DNA from: JAZQLP01 sp045629205
GTDB lineage: Bacteria; Bacillota; Clostridia; Oscillospirales; UBA644
DNA: 12,148 bases
Direction of reading: 5' to 3'
NCBI GenBank assembly: GCA_045629205.1
Contig: JAZQQT010000153.1
Location: 1-12,148 of the forward strand
The notes under the pieces are model-generated. The model ran no database searches. It saw only the letters and a program-made list of their open reading frames with translations, and was not told where the DNA came from. Below are positions 3,780 through 11,327 of this stretch, piece after piece. A program made the position numbers and the translations under genes. The first letter of the stretch is position 1. Each line of letters opens with the position of its first letter.

Positions 3780-6230
3780 ATGAAGAAAAATCAATATAAA
3801 AAATGGTTATATGTGTTTTTGATATCGTTTGCGGTATTTTTTGTCACGACTTATTTATCAAACAAGTATCTTCTTGCTTTTGACGTGTCGAGTGTCAGAA
3901 TATCGGCGGCGCTTAATCCTGTTCTTGGCATAACCTTCGGTTGGCCTGCCATTCTGGGCTGCGCAGTGGGTAATTTTATTTGCGATCTTGTGTCCGGATG
4001 GAGCATTCTTACTGCGTTGCTCGGTTTTCCGTCGCAGATCCTTTACGGGTTTATCCCGTATTTTTTATGGCGACGTTTTGTTGGGTGTAAATCCCATATT
4101 ACAAGACTTGACAATCCGAAAAAGGTTTTTGTTTATGTCCTGATCACGCTTCTTAATTCTGTTTATATCGGATTTGACGTCGGTTTTATTCAGTGGATTG
4201 CCGCAAAAAAGGACTTTCTGCAAACTTCGTTTTTTTCCGGACTCAATGATTTTACTGCCTGCGTTTTCTTTGGGCTTCCTCTGCTCTCGCTCTTTGATTA
4301 TGTTTATTCAAAGAATATTCACAAGGGGAAGAGAAAGCTCTCGCTTAATGAGAAAATCATTCTGATAACAAGTCTGACGGAGATTATTGCTTTTGCGATA
4401 ATTGCCGTCGTCTGCAATGTATCGTTAAGCGGCGATACCATAACGGAAACATGGCAATCGATATTTATCGTTTCGATAATTGCTTTTTCGATAATATGGG
4501 CGTTGTCATTCATTGCCATGGCAATCGTGAGTTACCTCAGAAAAAAACATGCAGGACTGAGAATAATCGAAAAACCGCACGGAACGATTTTTGTTGATGA
4601 AAAGAGAAAACTCGAGTTCGTTTCGTTTCCCGGTCAGCCTCTCAAATACCGTGTGAAATCCGACAGTCGCGGTTTCAGCCTTGAAAATGCTCAAAAGAAC
4701 ATCGTATCGTCTTATGAGAACGCATGGTATACACTTCTGTCAAATCAGAAGGGATGTCCTATGAAATGCCTTTTCTGTGATTGCCCCGGATACGGTTTTT
4801 ACGGGAACGCGTCTCTCGATGATCTGAAATATCAGGTCAACACAATACTTGATAACGTAGGCACGACGCATACACAGTATTTCGGCGTTGATTTTATGAG
4901 AATGGGTGAACCTGCGCTCAATCCCGCCATTCTTGATTTTGTTGAGTTTGATTTGATCAATCTGATACGCTCCAAGGCAGATGCGGAGACGATTGTTCCG
5001 ACTGTTTCAACAATGCTTCCGAGAAACAGATCGGCCGCAGAAAATTTTCTGATGAGATACTGCAGAATTAAAAATGAAGTTTACGGCGGAGACGCCGAGT
5101 TGCAGCTCAGTATCTCTTCCACCGATGAAAATGTCCGGAAAAACATTTTCAGGAACATGACACTGTCACTGAATGAGATATCGGAGATATGTAAGTCTCT
5201 TCCGGTTCCTAAGGGCAGTAAATACAGACTTAATTTTCCCGTGAATAACGAGAGTATCGTCGATCCCGACGTTGTTGACAGGCTTTTTGACAAGGAAAAA
5301 TTCGAAGTCAAGCTTACACCGATTCACAATACGTTCAATGCGCAGGATAACGGCTTTGACACTTCTGCAGGATATGATTCCTATGATGTTTTCGCTCCTA
5401 TCGAAAAGGCTTTTCTCGAAAAAGGATGGGATGTTTCGGTATATCTTGACAAAAAAGGAGAGGACGATGATTCTCTTACCTGCGGTCATCTTTTGCTTTC
5501 AAATATTCATGATAAACTTTCGGATACGCCTGCCGAAAAGAGAAAAGTCGGCATTGTTGTCGCTATTGAAATCAACGCGATATTTGAAATGTACGGAAAG
5601 GTCAGGGAACTTGAAAGTAATTCCGGTATAAAACTGTTCTTTGTCGAAAAAGAAAAATATTCTCTTTATATAGCTCAATCCGGCATGGGCGAATGTGCCG
5701 CTGCCGCCGCATGCCAGTTTCTCATTTCAAAATGCGGGGTTTCGATGATTATCAATTTCGGAGTCGTGGGCGGTCTTACGAATGAAATGAGAAAGCTTAA
5801 GGTCTGCCTTGTGGATAAAGTGGTTCATTACAAGTATGACTGCTCGGAGTTCCTCCCGATGCTCGTCGGGCAGGTTGACGGATACGATTCGATTTTTATC
5901 AAAACGAATGAAAATCTTGTTAAACACGCTTTGATGCTGAATAACGATCTTACCCTTGCAACATGCTGTTCGGGAGATAAATTTATAAGCACCGCAGAGG
6001 AAAAGACATATCTTCACGATACGTTTAAAGGCGACATCTGCGATATGGAATCTGCCGGAATTGTCATTACCTGCGATATGAACAAGGTGCCGTGTATTCT
6101 TTTCAAGGCTGTTTCGGACGGTCTTGCCGACGGTGCCGCGGGCTTTTTCGCCGAACTTGACAATGCTTCGAGAAAATGTCTGGAGATAGCAGACGGTATT
6201 CTCGATAAGATTGCGATGATAGAATCATAA
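3780..6230 (+). CDS. Triple fusion: membrane domain + RlmN/Cfr-like radical SAM + MTA/SAH nucleosidase
   Basis: The protein has 816 residues in three parts. Residues 9-257 hold about seven membrane segments, with a segment ALNPVLGITFGWPAILGCA reminiscent of ECF-transporter S components (tentative). Residues 290-580 are a radical SAM domain: C326-X3-C330-X2-C333, a GEP motif at 376-378, and a closing TCGH whose C568 aligns with the methyl-carrying cysteine of RlmN and Cfr (RlmN C355). The cysteine just before the cluster (RlmN C118) appears replaced by leucine, and the RlmN RNA-binding N-terminus is absent. Residues 589-816 are a nucleosidase with SGMG, SGDKF, E757 and D780, spaced 23 apart exactly as E174 and D197 of E. 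coli MTA/SAH nucleosidase; its Glu12 position appears to be N599. The nucleosidase would cleave SAH, MTA or 5'-deoxyadenosine, the by-products of the radical domain. The substrate is unknown. Confidence 0.85.
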   Translation: MKKNQYKKWLYVFLISFAVFFVTTYLSNKYLLAFDVSSVRISAALNPVLGITFGWPAILGCAVGNFICDLVSGWSILTALLGFPSQILYGFIPYFLWRRFVGCKSHITRLDNPKKVFVYVLITLLNSVYIGFDVGFIQWIAAKKDFLQTSFFSGLNDFTACVFFGLPLLSLFDYVYSKNIHKGKRKLSLNEKIILITSLTEIIAFAIIAVVCNVSLSGDTITETWQSIFIVSIIAFSIIWALSFIAMAIVSYLRKKHAGLRIIEKPHGTIFVDEKRKLEFVSFPGQPLKYRVKSDSRGFSLENAQKNIVSSYENAWYTLLSNQKGCPMKCLFCDCPGYGFYGNASLDDLKYQVNTILDNVGTTHTQYFGVDFMRMGEPALNPAILDFVEFDLINLIRSKADAETIVPTVSTMLPRNRSAAENFLMRYCRIKNEVYGGDAELQLSISSTDENVRKNIFRNMTLSLNEISEICKSLPVPKGSKYRLNFPVNNESIVDPDVVDRLFDKEKFEVKLTPIHNTFNAQDNGFDTSAGYDSYDVFAPIEKAFLEKGWDVSVYLDKKGEDDDSLTCGHLLLSNIHDKLSDTPAEKRKVGIVVAIEINAIFEMYGKVRELESNSGIKLFFVEKEKYSLYIAQSGMGECAAAAACQFLISKCGVSMIINFGVVGGLTNEMRKLKVCLVDKVVHYKYDCSEFLPMLVGQVDGYDSIFIKTNENLVKHALMLNNDLTLATCCSGDKFISTAEEKTYLHDTFKGDICDMESAGIVITCDMNKVPCILFKAVSDGLADGAAGFFAELDNASRKCLEIADGILDKIAMIES

Positions 6231-6305
6231 AATTTATCAAATCGGTTTTCGGTATGTAATATCTTAACGCACCACGTTTCGCAGAATAATCGGTGAGCTT
6301 TTTGA

Positions 6306-6334
6306 TTGACGCATATACATTCAATTCGAATAAA
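6306..6334 (+). promoter_or_regulatory. Candidate promoter of the nucleoside hydrolase-like gene
   Basis: TTGACG (6306-6311), 17 bases and AATAAA (6329-6334) give a five-of-six -35 and a four-of-six -10. The start codon follows at 6360. It would allow expression separate from the fusion gene, although read-through is possible since no convincing terminator lies in 6231-6305. Confidence 0.4.
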
Positions 6335-6359
6335 AATAAAGTTTTTATCGGAGAAGCGT

Positions 6360-7262
6360 ATGGGACGATATAATATTTATGATATTCTGGATGATATTCG
6401 GTCTGACCGGAAAAAGAAGGTCATCTTTGATACTGATGCAAAAAACGAGGTGGACGATCAGTTTGCGATAGGATATGCGATGCTCTCTGACGAAAGACTG
6501 GATGTGCTCGGATTCTGCGCGGCTCCCTTTATCAACGGATATAATTCCGATGCCGCAAAAGGTATGGAACTTTGTTATGATGAACTTCTGCATGTAAAAC
6601 AGATGGTCATTCCCGACAGACCGATGCCGATCCTGAGAGGATCAACCGGTTATTCCGACCGCAAAGCTCCCGAACATTCCGAGGCGGTGGATTTTATTAT
6701 CCGGCAGGTTCGGGAAAGCGACGAACGGGTTTATCTTATCGCGACCGGAGTAATAACAAATGTAGCAAACGCGCTGACCATAGCTCCCGATATAATTGAT
6801 AAATCGGTCGTTGTTTGGCTCGGAACGCATGATTATGAGCTTCCGGATTGGAATGAATATAATCTGGAGCAGGATGTGGACGGAGCAAGACTTTTGTTTG
6901 ACTGCGGCGTGCCGGTCGTTGTCGTTCCCGCATTCGGCTCGACGGATATACTGGACATTTCAAGACCGGAACTGGACGCATATCTTAAGGATAAAAATGA
7001 GTTCTGTTCTTATCTTTATGAAATTGTCGGAAAAGAAATAGATCCGGGACTTGCCGCCCGCCGGATGTTGTTTGATATAGGCGCGACGGCAACGCTTGTC
7101 ACTCCCGATGCTGTTCTTTTTACGGTTCGTCCGTCGCCGCTTCTGACCGGGATGGGATATTCGATTACCGATCGGACAAGACACAGTGTATTATATGCGA
7201 CCATAAGGAACAGACAGCGTATCTTTTCCGATATGCTCACAAAATTCTATACGTTGAAATAA
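6360..7262 (+). CDS. Inosine-uridine nucleoside hydrolase-like protein
   Basis: Starting at ATG 6360 (GGAGA seven bases upstream) the protein has 300 residues, the usual length of the family. Upstream in-frame extension to a TTG is possible but adds a basic, unrelated 18-residue stretch. The N-terminal Ca-binding motif is present in an expanded form, D24-T-D26-AKNEV-D32-D33, where classic enzymes have DTDPGxDD. The C-terminal metal-binding aspartate is likely D239, but the preceding residue, usually His in inosine-uridine hydrolases, is Phe238. Family members hydrolyse the N-glycosidic bond of nucleosides to base and ribose in the cytoplasm; there is no signal peptide. The altered motifs place it in a divergent subfamily, so substrate is open. 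It follows a fusion gene with its own nucleosidase domain, suggesting a shared nucleoside theme. A remnant of a related gene lies at 11271. Confidence 0.85.
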   Translation: MGRYNIYDILDDIRSDRKKKVIFDTDAKNEVDDQFAIGYAMLSDERLDVLGFCAAPFINGYNSDAAKGMELCYDELLHVKQMVIPDRPMPILRGSTGYSDRKAPEHSEAVDFIIRQVRESDERVYLIATGVITNVANALTIAPDIIDKSVVVWLGTHDYELPDWNEYNLEQDVDGARLLFDCGVPVVVVPAFGSTDILDISRPELDAYLKDKNEFCSYLYEIVGKEIDPGLAARRMLFDIGATATLVTPDAVLFTVRPSPLLTGMGYSITDRTRHSVLYATIRNRQRIFSDMLTKFYTLK

Positions 7263-7382
7263 CGATTCATGAAAAAACTTTTTATATGAAATACCCCGAA
7301 AACTTGCTTTTACGGGAAGAATATGATACATTTAAAATTGTGATTTTAATTCTGAAATATATGTCTTAACCGGAGGATGATG

Positions 7383-8378
7383 ATGAAAAAATTTATTAAT
7401 GACGTTGATAATGTCGAAAAAGAAATGTGGCAGGGACTTTTGAAAGCTTATCCCGATAAAATAAAAGGAATCGAATGTGAGGGAGTTTTAGTCAGGAAAG
7501 AAAAAGACAGCAATAAAGTAGCTGTTATTTCCGGAGGAGGAAGCGGACACGAGCCGTCGTTTGGCGGTTACATCGGAAAAGGAATGTTGGATGCCGTAGT
7601 CTGCGGTTCGATTTATACTTCACCGGCTGCCGATCATATTTATGAGGCAATCAAAGCCGTCGCTACCGACAAGGGAGTGCTGATGATTCCTATGAATTAT
7701 ACCGGAGATATCATGAATTTTGAAATGGCTGCGGACATAGCGCAAATGGATGGAATCAAGACAGACATGGTTGTTACAAATGACGATGTTGCCGTTGATA
7801 ACAGCCTGTATACAGTAGGAAGAAGAGGCGTTGCCGGAACCGTTTTCGTTCATAAGATTGCAGGCGCTATGGCTGAAACCGGTGCTTCATTGGAAGAGGT
7901 AAAAGCTGTTGCCGAAAAAGCAAATGCAAATGTCCGCACAATGGGTGTGGCAATAAATCCCAGCACAATTCCCGCAGCAGGGAAACCCGGATTTATTCTT
8001 GACGATGATGAAATGGAAGTCGGAATCGGAATCCACGGTGAACCAGGCGTTAAAAAAGAAAAACTTAAACCCGCAAACGAGATCGTTGATATGCTGCTTG
8101 AAAAAATCCTTTCCGATCTGGATTATTCCGGGCAGGAAATTGCTCTCATGGTAAACGGTTCCGGCGGAACACCTTTAATGGAACTTTATCTGATAAACAA
8201 TCACGCAAATACAGTGTTGGAATCAAAAGGTATTCATGTTTACAGGACCTTTGTCGGCAACTATATGACTTCCATCGAACAGGAGGGCTTTTCACTCTCA
8301 CTGTTAAAGCTTGACGATCAGCTTAAAACACTTCTGGATGCTCCGGCAGATACAGCTGCCATGAAAATATATAGGTAA
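7383..8378 (+). CDS. dhaK: PTS-dependent dihydroxyacetone kinase, DhaK subunit
   Basis: DhaK binds dihydroxyacetone covalently through a histidine and positions it for phosphorylation by DhaL-ADP, giving dihydroxyacetone phosphate in the cytoplasm. The three ATG codons 7377, 7380 and 7383 follow GGAGG (7372-7376); I choose 7383 for spacing and because the protein then starts MKKFINDV as in known DhaK. With this start (331 residues) the key residues fall exactly on E. coli numbers: H56 in SGHEPS, D109 in NYTGD, and the substrate-binding H218 in GIHGEPG. It is the first gene of a tight five-gene cluster. The 114-base gap upstream contains a small hairpin (about 7295-7316) but no promoter I can call with confidence. 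Confidence 0.97.
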   Translation: MKKFINDVDNVEKEMWQGLLKAYPDKIKGIECEGVLVRKEKDSNKVAVISGGGSGHEPSFGGYIGKGMLDAVVCGSIYTSPAADHIYEAIKAVATDKGVLMIPMNYTGDIMNFEMAADIAQMDGIKTDMVVTNDDVAVDNSLYTVGRRGVAGTVFVHKIAGAMAETGASLEEVKAVAEKANANVRTMGVAINPSTIPAAGKPGFILDDDEMEVGIGIHGEPGVKKEKLKPANEIVDMLLEKILSDLDYSGQEIALMVNGSGGTPLMELYLINNHANTVLESKGIHVYRTFVGNYMTSIEQEGFSLSLLKLDDQLKTLLDAPADTAAMKIYR

Positions 8379-8384
8379 ATCAAA

Positions 8385-9005
8385 ATGAATAAGCAGACTT
8401 TATTTACGGTTCTTTCGGCTATGAGTCGGAAAATGGAAGAGGAGAAAGATTTTCTTACAGATCTTGACAATGCCATTGCCGACGGAGATCACGGAATAAA
8501 TATGGCAAAAGGTTTTGCGGCAGTGGAAGCAAAACTCGCCGGACTTGAAGGACAGAACATAGGAGATGTGCTGAAAACTGTCGGAATGACACTGGTTTCC
8601 GCAGTCGGAGGGTCCGCCGGTCCTCTTTACGGAACGGCATTTATGAAAGCCGGAATGGTTATGGCAGACAAAGAAACAATGGATATAAACGATTTTCTTT
8701 CCTGCATGAAAGCCGCTGTTGACGGTGTTATGATGAGAGGCCGATCCGTTTACGGTGAAAAAACGATGCTTGACTCAATGATACCCGCATTTAAAGCTAT
8801 GGAAAAGGCAAATTCGGAGGGATTGTCTCCTAAAGCCGTTGTTGATGCAGGCGTCAAAGCGGCTGAGGAAGGCGTGGCATATACAAAGACAATTTCCGCT
8901 ACAAAGGGCAGAGCAAGTTATATCGGTGAAAGAAGTATCGGGCATCAGGATCCCGGAGCGACATCCTTTACCGATTTATTGACAGTAATAGCAGAGTTTT
9001 TATAA
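8385..9005 (+). CDS. dhaL: PTS-dependent dihydroxyacetone kinase, ADP-binding DhaL subunit
   Basis: DhaL carries a tightly bound ADP that is rephosphorylated in place by DhaM and then donates phosphate to dihydroxyacetone on DhaK. The protein has 206 residues (E. coli 210). The magnesium-binding aspartates are D28, D33 and D35 in DNAIADGDHG, two lower than the E. coli numbers. The glycine-rich GGSAGPLYG loop and the C-terminal GxxGERSIGHQDPGA segment are intact. The gene starts six bases after the dhaK stop, indicating co-translation. Confidence 0.97.
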   Translation: MNKQTLFTVLSAMSRKMEEEKDFLTDLDNAIADGDHGINMAKGFAAVEAKLAGLEGQNIGDVLKTVGMTLVSAVGGSAGPLYGTAFMKAGMVMADKETMDINDFLSCMKAAVDGVMMRGRSVYGEKTMLDSMIPAFKAMEKANSEGLSPKAVVDAGVKAAEEGVAYTKTISATKGRASYIGERSIGHQDPGATSFTDLLTVIAEFL

Positions 9006-9016
9006 GGGCGGTATAT

Positions 9017-9397
9017 ATGGTCGGAATAGTAATCGTTTCGCACAGCGAAAAACTTGCGGAAGGGGTATTCGATGCCACAAAAATCATGGCTGAAGGATGT
9101 CCTGTGGCAATAGCCGGAGGGAATGACGACGGCGGCTACGGAACAAGTTATGAAAAAATCCGTTGCGCTATAGAAAAAGTTCATTCGGAAGACGGTGTTA
9201 TCGTTCTTGTAGATATGGGAAGCGCCGTTATGACTGCCGAGATGGTAATGGAAGATTTGGGCTATGACGATGTTTGTCTGGTTGATTGTCCGATTGCCGA
9301 AGGAGCAATAGCTGCTTCACTTTCTTCATTATGCGGTGATGATCTGGAAACGGTGAAAAACCAGGCAATTTTGGTAAAAACAGAAGCAAAGTGGTGA
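9017..9397 (+). CDS. dhaM: DhaM, EIIA-type phosphotransferase subunit (single domain)
   Basis: DhaM receives phosphate from HPr and passes it to the ADP on DhaL. The active histidine is H9 in IVSHSEKLAEG. At 126 residues it contains only the EIIA-mannose-like domain. E. coli DhaM is longer because it also carries HPr-like and EI-like domains; here those functions are encoded by the next two genes. GGNDDGGYGTS and LVDMGSAVMTAE are typical of the family. Ribosome site AGGGCGG precedes the start, 11 bases after dhaL. Confidence 0.95.
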   Translation: MVGIVIVSHSEKLAEGVFDATKIMAEGCPVAIAGGNDDGGYGTSYEKIRCAIEKVHSEDGVIVLVDMGSAVMTAEMVMEDLGYDDVCLVDCPIAEGAIAASLSSLCGDDLETVKNQAILVKTEAKW

Positions 9398-9401
9398 GTA
9401 C

Positions 9402-9659
9402 ATGAAAGAGTTTGAATATACGATCACGGACGCAATGGGACTGCACGCAAGACCCGCAGGACTGCTTGTCAAAGAAGCAAAAAAATACGGCAGTCGTATT
9501 ACTCTCTATGCTGACGGAAAAGAGTGCGATGCGACACGGTTGATGTCACTGATGGCAATGTGTGTCAAGTGCGGAACGCTTGTCAGGATAAGCGTTGAAG
9601 GTGAAGACGAGCAGCTTTGCGCTGAAAAAATGAAATCGTTTTTTGAAAATAATTTGTAA
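9402..9659 (+). CDS. ptsH: Dedicated HPr-family phosphocarrier of the Dha cluster
   Basis: An 85-residue HPr with the phospho-accepting H15 in MGLHARPAG. HPr takes phosphate from EI and hands it to an EIIA domain, here presumably DhaM, four bases upstream. The regulatory serine of Firmicute HPr (Ser46) is replaced by R46 in DATRLMSL, so HPr kinase could not phosphorylate it there and it should play no part in CcpA catabolite repression. That and its location argue that it serves the Dha relay and is not the general sugar HPr of the cell. Whether it can also feed other EIIs cannot be told. Confidence 0.92.
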   Translation: MKEFEYTITDAMGLHARPAGLLVKEAKKYGSRITLYADGKECDATRLMSLMAMCVKCGTLVRISVEGEDEQLCAEKMKSFFENNL

Positions 9660-9671
9660 CGGTATGATTTT

Positions 9672-11213
9672 ATGATATCTATTCATGGCAAAACCGTATG
9701 CGGCGGCGCGGCTGCCGGCTCCGCATATGTTTTTAACCGGGACCGTAAGCCTGAGGTCGGACATAAGGCTGAGGATACAGCCGAGGAACTGAAACGGCTG
9801 GAGGTTGCCGTCTGCAATGCAAAGGAACAGCTTATCGGATTCGCCGAAGAGAGTGAAAACGAAACCGCAAAAGATATTTTTGAAATCCATCTGATGATGC
9901 TTGAAGACGATGATGTCCTCGATTCTCTTCGGAGCGCAGTAACAGATGACAATCTGACTGCGGAGAAAGCAGTCGCTCGGACAGAAGAGTATTTTTCACA
10001 GTTGTTTTATAATACACAAGATGAATGTATGATGGCGCGAATAGATGATATTCGTGATGTGTGCGGCAGACTGCTGTCATTTCTTTCCGAAGACACATTA
10101 TCGGAAAAGCCGCAGGGCCCGTTTGTTATTGTGGCGAACGAACTGCTTCCGAGCGATTTGATGCGTTTGAAATGCGATGATTTGATCGGTATCGTAACCG
10201 CTTCCGGCTCGGTTTACTCACATGTTTCCATTTTGATAAAAGAAATGGCGATCCCGGCAGTTATTTGTGATGATGTAAAAAATATCAAAACCGGAATGCG
10301 GGTTCTGCTGAATGCCGACAGCGGAGATGTTATTTTTGAACCCGATGTCAGGGCCGAAGAGAATTTTCAAAGCGTAATCAGGGAAGTCAAAAAAAAGGCG
10401 GGATTATTCGAAAATTTGCCGTTCGGGGTTTATGTAAACATCGGAGATCCGAAAGAAGTCAGCAAAGAACTGATGGCCAAATGTGACGGTATCGGACTTT
10501 TTCGCACGGAATATATGTATTTCGGAAGGTCTGAATTGCCCGGTGAGGAAGAACAGTTTTATGTTTATAAAGATATTCTCGAAAAGGCAGACGGAAAACC
10601 CGTTACCATCCGGACTTTCGATATCGGATCCGATAAATCCGTTGAGGCTCTTCCGTTAAAGAATGAAGAAAACCCGGCGCTCGGTTTCAGGGGTATTCGT
10701 GTTTATTCCGTTTACCCCGATGTTTTCAAAACACAGATCAAAGCTCTTCTCCGGGCGGCGGTATACGGAAATCTCAGAGTTATGTATCCGATGGTTAATT
10801 CCTGCGGAGATGTGGAGGAAATAAATCGGATAGCGGCTCAGTCCGAAAAGGAGTTGGCGGAAAAAAATATCCCATACAGAATTCCGATTCGGGGCGCAAT
10901 GATCGAAACACCGGCAGCGGCATTGTCGGCTGATAAACTTGCCGTGAACGTTGATTTTTTCTCGATAGGAACAAATGATCTTGTTCAATATACCTATGCC
11001 GTCGACCGTCAGGACGGGCGGCTTGCCCGGTTTGTTGACCCGGATTACGATGCTCTGTTCACTCTGATTACAGCGGTAAGTGAAGCCGCTCGTAAAAAAG
11101 GAATTGAAACGGGTATATGCGGAGAATTGGCTTCCGATACGGATTTGCTTAAAAAATGGTCCGAAGCCGGTATTGATTACATTTCTGTTTCTCCGTCGCT
11201 ATTAGCGGATTGA
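9672..11213 (+). CDS. ptsI: Dedicated PTS Enzyme I, short C-terminus
   Basis: EI autophosphorylates from PEP on a histidine and passes the phosphate to HPr. The phosphohistidine is probably H184 in VYSHVSIL, where EI usually has GGxTSHxAI; the surrounding glycine-threonine context is altered (TASGSVYSH). The PEP-binding barrel is clear: GIGLFRTEYMY, ALGFRGIRVY, IGTNDLVQYTYAVDR and catalytic C483 in GICGEL. The protein has 513 residues against about 570 for general EI. About 40 are missing at the C-terminus, since it stops 30 residues after C483 where E. coli EI continues for 73. This may be normal for an EI dedicated to DhaM, or truncation at a rearrangement joint, because a foreign gene remnant begins soon after the stop. 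It starts 12 bases after the HPr gene with only a weak ribosome site. Confidence 0.93.
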   Translation: MISIHGKTVCGGAAAGSAYVFNRDRKPEVGHKAEDTAEELKRLEVAVCNAKEQLIGFAEESENETAKDIFEIHLMMLEDDDVLDSLRSAVTDDNLTAEKAVARTEEYFSQLFYNTQDECMMARIDDIRDVCGRLLSFLSEDTLSEKPQGPFVIVANELLPSDLMRLKCDDLIGIVTASGSVYSHVSILIKEMAIPAVICDDVKNIKTGMRVLLNADSGDVIFEPDVRAEENFQSVIREVKKKAGLFENLPFGVYVNIGDPKEVSKELMAKCDGIGLFRTEYMYFGRSELPGEEEQFYVYKDILEKADGKPVTIRTFDIGSDKSVEALPLKNEENPALGFRGIRVYSVYPDVFKTQIKALLRAAVYGNLRVMYPMVNSCGDVEEINRIAAQSEKELAEKNIPYRIPIRGAMIETPAAALSADKLAVNVDFFSIGTNDLVQYTYAVDRQDGRLARFVDPDYDALFTLITAVSEAARKKGIETGICGELASDTDLLKKWSEAGIDYISVSPSLLAD

Positions 11214-11243
11214 CAGTAATCATTATAATAAAAAGGTTATACA

Positions 11244-11282
11244 ACACTGCCATCGCGATGCCGTAATCGGGATAGGCAGTGT
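11244..11282 (+). terminator. Hairpin after the EI gene, weak terminator candidate
   Basis: ACACTGCC (11244-11251) pairs exactly with GGCAGTGT (11275-11282) and is followed by ATATTTT. The loop is 23 bases and the T-run is short and interrupted, so termination would be partial. The 3' arm overlaps the nucleoside hydrolase remnant. Confidence 0.4.
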
Positions 11283-11327
11283 ATATTTTCCGATATGCTC
11301 ACAGAATATCATATTTTGAGATTAAAG
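11271..11327 (+). pseudogene. C-terminal remnant of a second nucleoside hydrolase-like gene
   Basis: In frame these bases read DRQCIFSDMLTEYHILRLK, against NRQRIFSDMLTKFYTLK at the end of the gene at 6360-7262. Eighteen bases (11286-11303 and 7224-7241) are identical, and similarity continues more weakly on both sides. The rest of the gene is missing. The piece lies between the EI gene and the S51 peptidase gene, so the Dha cluster is flanked by two hydrolase 3' ends in the same orientation. Confidence 0.75.

Noticed and set aside
6306..6359. Upstream TTG start for the nucleoside hydrolase
   Set aside because: The extension is basic and unlike the family, and it overlaps the candidate promoter; ATG 6360 has a ribosome site and gives the normal length.
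7377..7382. First two ATG codons of dhaK as the start
   Set aside because: They abut the GGAGG site too closely; starting at 7383 gives the family N-terminus and exact alignment of active-site residue numbers.
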